A stretch of 12,119 bases of DNA from UBA5314 sp964635975 (lineage in GTDB: Bacteria; Bacillota; Syntrophomonadia; Syntrophomonadales; Syntrophomonadaceae). The position numbers and the translations under genes were made by a program. The notes below the pieces were generated by a model. It worked only from the letters and a program-made list of their open reading frames with translations, was not told where the DNA came from and ran no database searches. Location of the stretch: NCBI GenBank assembly GCA_964635975.1, contig CAZWPO010000050.1:1-12119 (forward strand), written 5' to 3'. This document shows, one piece after another, positions 1 to 7,329 of the stretch. Every line of letters begins with the position of its first letter. Position 1 is the stretch's first letter.

Positions 1-19
1 ACCAACCCTACCCGGGGCC

Positions 20-66
20 GGGTTCCGGCTTTCACATCTCGATGTGAACGCCGTACCCGTCCCCTT
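20..66 (-). repeat. REP-like imperfect palindrome with GGAC foot
   Basis: On the minus strand AAGGGGAC (66-59) is followed directly by a long imperfect hairpin. GGGT (58-55) pairs with ACCC (23-20), CGGC (53-50) with GCCG (29-26), and TTCACATC (48-41) with GATGTGAA (38-31), leaving a 2-nt loop and small bulges. A GGAC or GTAG tetranucleotide at the foot of an imperfect palindrome is the layout described for REP elements mobilised by REP-associated tyrosine transposases. No transposase gene is in the window, so the assignment rests on structure alone. It lies just downstream of the replication cassette and could also act as a transcript-end hairpin, although no U-tract follows. Confidence 0.45.
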
Positions 67-91
67 GTTCGCTTTTCGCTTCCCCTTATCA

Positions 92-394
92 CTAAGCGCT
101 GATCAGTTCTTCTATCATCACGGCTGTGCTCTTGAGAGTTTCATTATCCCGCATATCCAGAGCCAGCAGAGTCGCTTTTATTATTTCGTTTATCTCAGGA
201 TCTAGATTGTCGGGATCCCATGCTTTTAGAGCTCTCATTAATTCGTGGTTTCTCCCCCTTACCACCACCTGATCCAGCAGGCTGAGGAGAAAATGCATCT
301 CCTGGTGGCTGATCTGCTTGCGCAAAGACAAATCTACAATCAAACTTGCAGTTTCATCATATATCTTATTAACCTGCTGTTCTTCACGCGACAT
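92..394 (-). CDS. Small all-helical protein of unknown function, last gene of DnaD/DnaB-like cassette
   Basis: I do not recognise a family for this protein. The start at 394 gives 100 residues. It has AGGA 9 nt upstream and begins one base after the helicase stop codon. An in-frame ATG at 415 would overlap the helicase end and has its purine-rich stretch touching the ATG, so it is less likely. The sequence is acidic and heptad-like, with predicted helices throughout (for example SLIVDLSLRKQ, MHFLLSLLDQVVVRG, NEIIKATLLALDM), no cysteines, no signal peptide and no membrane segment. The tight junction suggests translational coupling to the helicase. A role as a partner, loader or modulator of that helicase is a guess from position only. 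Confidence 0.7.
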   Translation of the reverse strand: MSREEQQVNKIYDETASLIVDLSLRKQISHQEMHFLLSLLDQVVVRGRNHELMRALKAWDPDNLDPEINEIIKATLLALDMRDNETLKSTAVMIEELISA

Positions 395-395
395 A

Positions 396-1760
396 TCAAC
401 CAATCCTTTCTGCATCCTTCATGGTCTGCTTCTGCAGATCAAAGACTATCGGTATTCTCTTGCCACTGACCCCGTCCCTGTTTTTCTCAATATATAGAGC
501 ATAGTTGGGATTTCGGTACTTTTTTAGGTTTTCATCTGTCTCGAGATCATCCTGGTCCAGAGGACTGAGCTTTAGCATGAGGTCGCACTCATTTTTCATG
601 CGTTTGGCTCCCTGCAATGTTCCATCCGGATTCAACTGCACAAGGCACAGTACTGCTATCCCCAGGTTCTGGGCCAGCATTTTTTGCGTTTTTATGATCT
701 GTTCGAGGACCTGCCACTCGGCCAGTCGGGGATCCATCTTATCCATGCGGCCGATATAATCAATGATCATGATGTCAATGTTTTTTTGAGCCTTAAACTT
801 TCTGGCTAGGGAAATGGTTTTTTCGGGAGTAAGATTAGGACACGGATAAGAGTAAAATCCGCTAGATCCTAATCTTGAGTATGCATTTAGTATACGCGAT
901 AACTCGGTCTCATTTATGTCGCCTTTTCGTATAGCATCATGATCAATTTCTGCTAAAATCGACGCCCAGCGCAGAGCTATTTGTTGGCGGCTCATCTCCG
1001 TGTTTAGATAGAGCATGTTTCTGCCGCTGTCCACAGCGATAGCTTTCGCGGTATGAAGAGCAAAAGCGGTTTTGCCATGACCGGTTTGAGCTCCAAGAAT
1101 AATCAGGTCGCCAGCTTTATAGCCCAGTGTAATATGGTTGAGATTGTCGAATCCGGTGGGCAGACCATCTAGAGGTATCACTCCTTTGTAGAGCTCATTG
1201 ATTTCCTTGAATCGCAGAAAACGTCGTTCCACCTCTTCATAGCCCAACCTGGCAAGTTCTTCAGGTGTATCGATCCGATCATCACGATCTAATGCAGTCA
1301 GGTTAGTGAGTTCTTCTTCTGCCTCCATCAGAATATTTTCTACTTCCCTCTCAGGTTGTTCATTTAGCATCTGCTGATTTCTACGTAAAAAAACCTCAAA
1401 TCGCCGTAGCTTGGATTTATCTTTTACCCGGCTAATCCAGTACAGTATATTTTCATCTTCAATATAATGTTCGGATATGTATTTTATCTCTTCTATATCA
1501 CGCGGTCCTGAAAACAAGCCCAGCGTATGCGCCTCTTTTAGGAGTTCAACATAAGTGGGCCTTATATCTCGTTCGAAAAGACTGCAGGTAAGATCGAAAA
1601 TGTTGGCATGCCGGGGGGAATAAAAGTCGATATTGGCTAGCGAATTGTACGCTTCGATACAGGCATCCTCGGAATGGAGCATAGCCGAGAGTACCCTGCG
1701 TTCGCTTTCCAGATCATACAGGTATTCATCTTTGTTCTTAGACTTGGCGGGCATGTTCAA
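396..1760 (-). CDS. DnaB-family replicative helicase-like ATPase (divergent)
   Basis: A 454-aa DnaB-like protein that should unwind DNA as an ATP-driven hexameric ring. Residues about 12-110 match the DnaB N-terminal helical domain (ERRVLSAMLHSEDACIEAYN). A linker of about 110-195 leads to a RecA-fold motor with Walker A GAQTGHGKT (223-231), Glu in LNTEMS (252-257), Walker B-type IMIIDYIGRM (330-339) and LVQLN in place of the usual SQL motif. The C-terminal KNRDGVSG resembles the DnaB KNRNGPTG element. The familiar stretch after SQL (R-x-DKRP, then DLRESG, IEQDAD) is shortened to a short linker ending in NECDLMLKL, so this is probably not the canonical chromosomal helicase. The start is TTG at 1760, with GGAGGT 6 nt upstream. 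The ATG two codons later is 12 nt from the SD. It lies 44 bp downstream of the DnaD-like gene. Confidence 0.88.
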   Translation of the reverse strand: MNMPAKSKNKDEYLYDLESERRVLSAMLHSEDACIEAYNSLANIDFYSPRHANIFDLTCSLFERDIRPTYVELLKEAHTLGLFSGPRDIEEIKYISEHYIEDENILYWISRVKDKSKLRRFEVFLRRNQQMLNEQPEREVENILMEAEEELTNLTALDRDDRIDTPEELARLGYEEVERRFLRFKEINELYKGVIPLDGLPTGFDNLNHITLGYKAGDLIILGAQTGHGKTAFALHTAKAIAVDSGRNMLYLNTEMSRQQIALRWASILAEIDHDAIRKGDINETELSRILNAYSRLGSSGFYSYPCPNLTPEKTISLARKFKAQKNIDIMIIDYIGRMDKMDPRLAEWQVLEQIIKTQKMLAQNLGIAVLCLVQLNPDGTLQGAKRMKNECDLMLKLSPLDQDDLETDENLKKYRNPNYALYIEKNRDGVSGKRIPIVFDLQKQTMKDAERIG

Positions 1761-1804
1761 TTGATTACCTCCGAAGAATCATAAAGCTTGGAACGGGGTC
1801 ATGC

Positions 1805-2971
1805 TCAACTGCTTTTTATCTCGCTTGGGGGAACAAAAGTCTCATAAACCGCCACGGCTTGCTTCCTTTCCTTGTTTGACTGGGATGTCAGCTTCTTTTC
1901 ACTCTTACTTTTGGCTTTATGTTCACGTAGTTCTATTTCAACCTGTTCGACCTGACGTATCTCTTTGCTGAGCCAATTATGCAGTACACTGTCTATGTAT
2001 TCTAGCCCACCGTTGCGAGTATGCTGGCACATCAACTCGCCGGCTTTCATTATCATGGCATGAGAAAAACCCCAATCATACCGCCACCTGAAGTAGATTT
2101 TTTTCCTGGCTTCTGCATTCATATCGATGCCGGTATAATTCCCAAAAACAGCAATGTCAGGATCAAACAAACCTTGCCTCACCACGCCGTTTCTTTCGAT
2201 ATCAACATAGTTGCTGAAATAGCTCTCCAATCCTTCCAGGGTAGAAATCGAATATTCTTTAAGATCCCTGGCAATCCGGGATATTTCTGCGGGAGCATAT
2301 ATACTACGTTCGAAACATAGTTCCAGCATGCATACCAGAAATTCTGGAGTGAAGTTCATTTCTTCCAGCCATCTTCTTACTTCTATACTCATTTTGTTAC
2401 TCATAAGATTTCCGGTCTTTTTAGCAATGAAGTCGCCGAGTTTTTTTACATTGCCATTTCCGCTCAGGATAGCTGGATCACTTTTAATGTGTCTGTTTCT
2501 TTCGACCTCCAACTGAAGTTCCAACTGCTCGATTTTACTCTGATAATTTTCAAGCAGTACTCCACGCTCCTGAGGCTCTTTGATTCCCGCCGCCGCAAAC
2601 GGCTGCTTGTGCAGATTGATATGGTCGCGCAAAAGCAGATGCTCCAATTTTTGAAGCAACGGCTCCATTGTTATAACCCGGTCGGCGAATCCGTTGGCCC
2701 CCTCTATAGCGATGATCTCCAGCTTAGCCAGATGTGTCAAGCGCTTGGATAACTTGTTCTTGCTCAAAGCAGGACACACTTGAAGGACTTGTCCGACTTG
2801 TACCCCTAATTGAAAGAGCGGTTTTGTTCTTTCGAAAGTATAGAAAATAGCAGTAATAACTCCGATGTCCTCGATATCAATATCCAATTCTTTGGAATAA
2901 TGTAATATGATTCCTGGGACATTGGCAAAACCCCAACGAAATAGCTCAAGAAATGCCGAATGCTGATTCAT
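1805..2971 (-). CDS. DnaD-domain primosome/replication initiation-like protein
   Basis: A 388-aa protein with the layout of Firmicutes DnaD/DnaB primosome proteins, which remodel DNA and help load the replicative helicase. Residues about 5-118 look like a winged-helix N-terminal domain. Residues 136-161 are a likely coiled coil (ENYQSKIEQLELQLEVERN). Two DnaD C-terminal-like modules follow. One is at about 188-248 (EVRRWLEEMNFTPEFL). The clearer one is at about 290-343 (RWRYDWGFSHAMIMKA, then YIDSVLHNWLSKEI). The tail is Lys/Ser-rich. The start at ATG 2971 follows GGGGAGG with 12 nt spacing; TTG 2974, one codon earlier, has 9 nt spacing and may be the true start. An in-frame TTG at 2992 overlaps the SD itself and was rejected. 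First gene of the cassette with the helicase. Confidence 0.85.
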   Translation of the reverse strand: MNQHSAFLELFRWGFANVPGIILHYSKELDIDIEDIGVITAIFYTFERTKPLFQLGVQVGQVLQVCPALSKNKLSKRLTHLAKLEIIAIEGANGFADRVITMEPLLQKLEHLLLRDHINLHKQPFAAAGIKEPQERGVLLENYQSKIEQLELQLEVERNRHIKSDPAILSGNGNVKKLGDFIAKKTGNLMSNKMSIEVRRWLEEMNFTPEFLVCMLELCFERSIYAPAEISRIARDLKEYSISTLEGLESYFSNYVDIERNGVVRQGLFDPDIAVFGNYTGIDMNAEARKKIYFRWRYDWGFSHAMIMKAGELMCQHTRNGGLEYIDSVLHNWLSKEIRQVEQVEIELREHKAKSKSEKKLTSQSNKERKQAVAVYETFVPPSEIKSS

Positions 2972-3004
2972 CAAAGCGTGTGGCCTCCCCAAAGATGTAA
3001 AGGC

Positions 3005-3034
3005 ATTATAGCACCGTCATTTACTGACTAACAA
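3005..3034 (-). promoter_or_regulatory. Sigma-A-type promoter of the DnaD/DnaB-like cassette
   Basis: On the minus strand TTGTTA (3034-3029) is separated by 18 nt from a consensus TATAAT (3010-3005). Transcription would begin near 2998, giving a leader of about 27 nt that still contains the GGGGAGG SD at 2984-2990. This supports the start chosen for the DnaD-like gene. Confidence 0.65.
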
Positions 3035-3117
3035 GTATAGTAATATGAAGGATTAATGTAAAAAGGAAGGTTTATTAGAGCAAATCTTTATGTCAAACAG
3101 ACAGAGCGGTTGCGAAG

Positions 3118-3151
3118 AAAAAACCAGCGTGATAATAGCGCTTGACGCTGG
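3118..3151 (-). terminator. Rho-independent terminator (second of two), minus strand
   Basis: On the minus strand the 7-bp stem CCAGCGT/ACGCTGG (3151-3145 with 3130-3124) has a 14-nt loop and is followed by six T residues (3123-3118). It is oriented to stop transcription from the RNase operon before it enters the DnaD/DnaB-like cassette. The rest of the 383-bp gap (2972-3354) holds the cassette promoter, the other terminator, the short hairpins between the two, and a 12-bp palindrome ATACTTAAGTAT at 3344-3355. I see no convincing gene there. Confidence 0.75.
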
Positions 3152-3198
3152 CTCGTATCAGCCATCAGTCCCAGGACCTGGTCCCGGATTCTATCCAA

Positions 3199-3228
3199 GA
3201 AACAAACAGCCGTCGCACTTGCGACGGC
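3199..3228 (-). terminator. Rho-independent terminator (first of two), minus strand
   Basis: On the minus strand the perfect 8-bp stem GCCGTCGC/GCGACGGC (3228-3221 with 3216-3209) with a 4-nt loop is followed by the T-rich run TGTTTGTTTCT. It lies about 125 nt past the stop codon of the beta-CASP RNase gene and is the likely primary terminator of that operon. Confidence 0.7.
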
Positions 3229-3354
3229 GAATACATAATAAACAACCTATGTTTATCGATTATTCCTTCCAACTTGCTGAAAGCGGATCAATGATTGGTA
3301 GTGGTTTTCATATCTGTTCTGCCTTTAGTTTTTTACCGTTATCATACTTAAGTA

Positions 3355-4944
3355 TTATTTTATTTTTTGTGCTACTTTCTTGAGGTCCTCAAGCAGCTCC
3401 AGCATCTCATCGTATTTTCCTTCACTATTCTTGGCAGCGAAATATTCGTCTAACTTGCGTTTGATCTCAAGATAACTATTCTGTGCGATTTGTTCAGCCG
3501 TGAGTCGTCCGGCCGGCTCAAGTTCTTTGAATGCCAGTGAAGCCTCGGCGTTTATCTCGTATTCATCCATCCAGTCAGGAACTTCAACCGCAACCTGGAT
3601 CTCGTTTTTTATAGTCTCGGATAGAGCGGCCAGGGAGGCCTCCTCACCATGCACCAAAAACACTGCTTTGGGCAGTTGGGTAAAACCTTTTAGCCAGCGG
3701 ATCAATCCATCCTTATCAGCATGAGCCGAATAATAGTCAACACTAGCGATTGCAGCCTTTACCGCCACCTGCTCTCCGTGTATAGTAACCATTTTCTCAC
3801 CGTTCAGAATACGGCGTCCCAGGCTTCCCTCCGCCTGATAGCCGACAAATAATATTGTAGATTCCGGACGCCACAGATTGTGCCGCAGGTGGTGTTTGAT
3901 CCTGCCCGCATCGCACATGCCGCTGGCCGAAATAATTATGGCTCCGCTCTTGATCTGATTCAGGCGCATGGAATCTTCCGTAGTGCGCGAGAACTTTAGC
4001 CCCATAGACCGGAATATGTTATCATTATCCCTAGCGAACGTAGTAGTTTCTTCATCATATAATTCACTATGCTGCAAAAAGATCATGGTCGCCGCTATAG
4101 CCAGAGGACTATCCAGCCATATCTCAACTCCCGGGGGCATTTCTCCCCTCCTGTAGATGTGCATCATATCGTAGAGAAGATCCTGAGTTCGTTCGACCGC
4201 AAAAGCTGGAATGATCAAATTGCCTCCACGAGCCATGGCCTCATCAATTACTTTTTTCAACTCAAAACTCCGGTCCTCAGCTACCGAATGCAAACGATTG
4301 CCATAGGTTGATTCCATAATCACATAGTCGGCACTCTCGATGATAGTCGGATCTTTTATGATCGGCTGATCGTAGTTCCCCAGGTCTCCCGAGAAAACCA
4401 GCTTATTTTTTGTGCCATCTTCCTCCACCCATATTTCAACTATGTTGGAGCCAAGTATATGCCCGGCATCGCGCAGGCGCAGCTGGATTCCGGGCTCGAT
4501 CTCGATTATCTCATCGTCATTAAGGGAGCTTATTTGCTTTAAGGAATCAAGCGCGTCCTGAACCGTATAAATGGGTTCAATGGGTGCTTGCCCGGTGCGC
4601 AGGCGTTTTCTATTTTTGCGCTTTACCTCCATCTCCTGGATATGTCCGGCATCAGCTAGAAGAATGCTTACCAGTTCGCGAGTAGCGCTGCTGCAATAAA
4701 TCGTCCCTTTAAAACCATTTTTGACTAATTTGGGTATCATACCGGTGTGATCGATGTGTGCATGGGTCAGAATAATAAAATCGATGCTTGACGGGTCAAC
4801 AGGAAATTCCCCGTAATTCCTCTCTTTTAATTCTTTTCGTCCCTGAAACATCCCACAGTCGATAGCAAAATTATTATGTTCAGTACTGAGCAAAAAAAAG
4901 GACCCGGTGACAGTCTTTGCAGCACCTAGAAATTTGATTTTCAT
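3355..4944 (-). CDS. Beta-CASP metallo-beta-lactamase fold RNase
   Basis: A 529-aa zinc-dependent ribonuclease of the beta-CASP family, the group related to eukaryotic CPSF73 and bacterial TTHA0252-type enzymes, which cut or trim RNA in the cytoplasm. Visible motifs are HAHIDH (61-66), DAGHILGS with metal-ligand His162, SGDLGN around Asp187, and ESTYGNR entering the beta-CASP domain. Also present are IIISASGMCDAGRIKHHL, SAHAD (motif B His) and VHGE (motif C). The full catalytic set is present, so it should be active. The C-terminal region of about 60 residues is charged and helical. ATG 4944 is preferred because family members begin MKIxFLGAA and a GGGGGT element lies 9 nt upstream. An ATG at 4962 would add six residues. 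It is about 40 bp downstream of the 158-aa gene and probably co-transcribed with it. Confidence 0.9.
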   Translation of the reverse strand: MKIKFLGAAKTVTGSFFLLSTEHNNFAIDCGMFQGRKELKERNYGEFPVDPSSIDFIILTHAHIDHTGMIPKLVKNGFKGTIYCSSATRELVSILLADAGHIQEMEVKRKNRKRLRTGQAPIEPIYTVQDALDSLKQISSLNDDEIIEIEPGIQLRLRDAGHILGSNIVEIWVEEDGTKNKLVFSGDLGNYDQPIIKDPTIIESADYVIMESTYGNRLHSVAEDRSFELKKVIDEAMARGGNLIIPAFAVERTQDLLYDMMHIYRRGEMPPGVEIWLDSPLAIAATMIFLQHSELYDEETTTFARDNDNIFRSMGLKFSRTTEDSMRLNQIKSGAIIISASGMCDAGRIKHHLRHNLWRPESTILFVGYQAEGSLGRRILNGEKMVTIHGEQVAVKAAIASVDYYSAHADKDGLIRWLKGFTQLPKAVFLVHGEEASLAALSETIKNEIQVAVEVPDWMDEYEINAEASLAFKELEPAGRLTAEQIAQNSYLEIKRKLDEYFAAKNSEGKYDEMLELLEDLKKVAQKIK

Positions 4945-4983
4945 CGAATGAGCAACCCCCATTGCTTCGTTTATACTTCTACA

Positions 4984-5460
4984 TTATACTGCAACAATCT
5001 GTTTCGCGTCTTTCCTTTGTCCAAATTTGTAGTAATCTTGATAGAAATCTATTATTTCCAAACGTATAAGGGTTGGATTGGCTTTGACAATGGCTCGCTC
5101 CAGATTTTCAAATCCATTGCGTCCGAATTCCCTGACCACCTCACTGCTGTCCAACTCTGAAACCAGTTCATTGTAGCGGGTGTGCACCTGCTCAAAGATC
5201 CCGTAGTACAATTCTTTTATCTGTGCTACTCGTTTCTTAACCAGGTAGATATCAAAATCTTCCCTTTCTACTATATGGATGAGACTGTGAAAAAGGTTGT
5301 GCAGCAGTTTGTTCTGAAAAACTGCCACCTTTACCTCTCTCTTGTATTGCTTGCATAACAAATACCGCAGATAGTCCTTTAACTCTCTCTGACCACCCGG
5401 TCCCAGTACGGTAAATGCGTTGAGGACTTCTACCTCGTTGGCGGTGATATCACCCAGCAC
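4984..5460 (-). CDS. Hypothetical 158-aa protein upstream of beta-CASP RNase
   Basis: I do not recognise a family for this protein. It is helical and charged, with no signal peptide, no membrane segment and one cysteine. Notable segments are KDYLRYLLCKQYKREVKVAV, NLFHSLIHIVEREDFDIYL and LIRLEIIDFYQDYYKFGQR. The GTG start at 5460 is set by a strong AAAGGAGG 7 nt upstream. That SD forms the 3' arm of a stable hairpin (5466-5508), so translation initiation is probably restrained. The stop codon lies about 40 bp before the RNase start, so the pair is a likely operon. An RNA-related role is a guess from this neighbour only. Confidence 0.78.
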   Translation of the reverse strand: MLGDITANEVEVLNAFTVLGPGGQRELKDYLRYLLCKQYKREVKVAVFQNKLLHNLFHSLIHIVEREDFDIYLVKKRVAQIKELYYGIFEQVHTRYNELVSELDSSEVVREFGRNGFENLERAIVKANPTLIRLEIIDFYQDYYKFGQRKDAKQIVAV

Positions 5461-5465
5461 TTAAA

Positions 5466-5508
5466 AACCTCCTTTACAGACCAGCTATCCATGTCTATAA
5501 AGGAGGTT
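5466..5508 (-). promoter_or_regulatory. Hairpin sequestering the SD of the 158-aa gene (anti-SD mimic)
   Basis: On the minus strand AACCTCCTTTA (5508-5498) pairs perfectly with TAAAGGAGGTT (5476-5466). After one mismatch, GTCT/AGAC adds 4 more pairs (5481-5478 with 5496-5493), closing an 11-nt loop. The 3' arm contains the complete AAAGGAGG ribosome binding site of the GTG-started gene. The 5' arm contains CCTCCTTT, the same core as the anti-SD tail of 16S rRNA. The stem runs into TTTAAG, so a weak intrinsic terminator is an alternative reading. Confidence 0.65.
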
Positions 5509-5587
5509 CCACCTTAAGAGCAAAAATACCTTTTGTTTGTTATCGTAATATTACCGGCATTTCCACGCTTTTTCGATTAATTTCTAC

Positions 5588-6778
5588 CTATTTATTTTCA
5601 TATTCGTCATAAGCGTGACGGCGCAAAAAATGGCCCATTCGCTCGATTGCCTGCTCTATATTGCCTATACTAGCGGCATAGCAGCACCTTATGAACCCGT
5701 CTCCGTTGCTTCCGAAAGCATTGCCGGGAACTACGGCCACCTGCTCTTCGTGTAGAAGTTTCTCGCAAAATTCTTCGCTGCTCATGCCAGATATTGCTAT
5801 GCTTGGGAAGCAGTAGAAGGCTCCGCGGGGTTCAAAACAGTCCAAGCCAATGCTTGTCAATCCCGCCAGAATTATCTTTCTCCGGTAGTTATAGCTATCC
5901 ACCATTTTGCGCATCTCCTCTTCGCCGTGACGCAGGGCTTCAATTGCCGCCTTCTGGCCCATTATAGGCGCACACATTATAGTGTATTGATGGATTTTTG
6001 TCATTGCCGCTATCAGATCAGGATGACCACAGGCATATCCCACCCTCCATCCAGTCATAGCAAAAGCCTTGGAAAAACCGTTAAGGACAATGGTGCGATC
6101 CCTCATCCCTTCAAACGATGCTATGGATACGTGACGCCCGCTGTATGTTAATTCGGAATATATCTCATCGGATAATACAATAAGATCGTTTTTTATGATT
6201 ATATCAATCAGGCCCTTTAAGTCTTCAGCCTCCATAATTCCCCCGGTGGGATTGCTTGGATATGGCAGCACCAGGATCTTGCTTTTCGGAGTTATGTAGC
6301 TTTCCAGAACATCAGGACGCAATCGGTACTGGTCCTCGTGATAGGTCGGAACCGGTACCGGCGTGGCATAGGCCAGGGAGGCTTCCGGAGCATAAGAAAC
6401 ATAAGAGGGCTCTGGAACCAGGACCTCATCTCCCGGTTCCACGAGCGCACGCACCGCCAAATCAACTGCTTCGCTGACTCCAATGGTTACCAGTATCTCC
6501 GTTTCCGGAGAGTACTCAACACCGATATGGCGTTTTTGATAGGCGGCAATTTCCTCCCTGAGCTCCGGCAAACCCTGGTTGGATGTGTACATGGTCTCGC
6601 CCTTTTCCAATGAATAACAAGCTACCTCAGTAACATGCCATGGAGTTGCAAAGTCAGGCTCACCAACACCCAGAGATATGACGCCTTCGGTTTGGGAAAC
6701 CAGGTCAAAGAATTTGCGGATCCCAGACGGGGGTATGGTTCTAACGACCTTTGAAAGGTAACGCTCCATACTGCTCAT
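5588..6778 (-). CDS. alaT: PLP-dependent class I/II aminotransferase, AlaT (YugH)-type
   Basis: A 396-aa cytoplasmic fold-type I transaminase, probably converting pyruvate plus glutamate to alanine plus 2-oxoglutarate. Motifs include PPSGIRKFFDL and GVGEPDF near the N-terminus, SNPTGG with Asn176, SDEIYSEL with Asp204 and Tyr207, and the PLP-binding Lys237 in GFSKAFAMTGWR. FIRCCYA near the C-terminus contains the carboxylate-binding Arg. Length is normal for the family and no key residue is missing. The style and gene order match my memory of Bacillus subtilis AlaT (YugH), encoded with the Lrp-type AlaR. Family members with aspartate or aromatic substrates look similar, so alanine is an inference. 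The ATG abuts the regulator's TAG stop, indicating coupled translation. Both genes lie downstream of a T-box leader. Confidence 0.88.
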   Translation of the reverse strand: MSSMERYLSKVVRTIPPSGIRKFFDLVSQTEGVISLGVGEPDFATPWHVTEVACYSLEKGETMYTSNQGLPELREEIAAYQKRHIGVEYSPETEILVTIGVSEAVDLAVRALVEPGDEVLVPEPSYVSYAPEASLAYATPVPVPTYHEDQYRLRPDVLESYITPKSKILVLPYPSNPTGGIMEAEDLKGLIDIIIKNDLIVLSDEIYSELTYSGRHVSIASFEGMRDRTIVLNGFSKAFAMTGWRVGYACGHPDLIAAMTKIHQYTIMCAPIMGQKAAIEALRHGEEEMRKMVDSYNYRRKIILAGLTSIGLDCFEPRGAFYCFPSIAISGMSSEEFCEKLLHEEQVAVVPGNAFGSNGDGFIRCCYAASIGNIEQAIERMGHFLRRHAYDEYENK

Positions 6779-7264
6779 CTAGCTCACCACCAATCTTTTA
6801 TCCCCCCGGGGCTCTTCGAAGCTGAAACCTTCCTGTTTATAACGTTTCAGAATAAAGTGGGTAGTCGTTCCCTGCACCCGGTCCAAAGTGGATAATTTGT
6901 GCGAAATAAAAGCTGCGATGTCCTGCATGGTCTTGCCCGAAACGACCACCGAAAGATCGTAAGTTCCACTCATCAGAGAGACACTGCGGACTTCTGGATA
7001 ACGACATATGCGCTCTGCAACACTATTGAATCCGACCTCGCGTTCCGGAGCAACTCTGACATCAATCATGGCAGTAACTCCGTTTTCTCCCAGGGCATCC
7101 CAGTTTATGATGGTTGAATAGCCCAGAATGACCCTCTGTTTTTCGAGCTTGGCGATTGCTTCTTCTATAACAGCTTCCTCCTGATCCAGCATTACAGCAA
7201 TGGCTTTTGGAGTAAGCTTGGCATCGCTCTGCAGCAGATGAAGGATCTTCTTGGTCAGTTCCAT
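6779..7264 (-). CDS. alaR: Lrp/AsnC family regulator, AlaR-type
   Basis: A 161-aa DNA-binding regulator. Residues 1-55 form the AsnC-type helix-turn-helix (ELTKKILHLLQSDAKLTPKA, then EEAIAKLEKQRVILGYSTII). Residues about 65-140 form the ligand-binding RAM domain, including the SGTYDLSVVVSG segment typical of the family. ATG 7264 is chosen because GAGGAGG lies 8 nt upstream. A TTG at 7297 would extend the protein but sits in the leader between the T-box terminator and the SD. It directly precedes the aminotransferase gene, which it probably controls in response to an amino acid. The family commonly senses alanine, leucine or similar, and the AlaR name is by analogy with the B. subtilis pair. 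Confidence 0.9.
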   Translation of the reverse strand: MELTKKILHLLQSDAKLTPKAIAVMLDQEEAVIEEAIAKLEKQRVILGYSTIINWDALGENGVTAMIDVRVAPEREVGFNSVAERICRYPEVRSVSLMSGTYDLSVVVSGKTMQDIAAFISHKLSTLDRVQGTTTHFILKRYKQEGFSFEEPRGDKRLVVS

Positions 7265-7302
7265 TCTTCCTTCCTCCTCGATAAAAATTATTGTCAAAAA
7301 GC

Positions 7303-7329
7303 AAAAAACTCCCGTCCCTTAAAGGGACG
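7303..7329 (-). terminator. T-box-controlled intrinsic terminator
   Basis: On the minus strand CGTCCC (7329-7324) pairs with GGGACG (7318-7313) across a short TTTAA loop, followed by GGAG and six T residues (7308-7303). The 5' arm CGTCCCT can instead pair with AGGG of the T-box motif to form the antiterminator, the standard T-box switch. It stops transcription before the regulator and aminotransferase genes when the cognate tRNA is charged. Confidence 0.88.

Noticed and set aside
3090..3383. 97-aa plus-strand open frame between the cassette and the RNase gene
   Set aside because: It spans two minus-strand terminators and the RNase gene end, with no SD and no domain-like sequence.
4983..4988. 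TATAAT at the end of the 158-aa gene as a promoter for the RNase
   Set aside because: It arises from the GCA GTA TAA stop region and has no matching -35.
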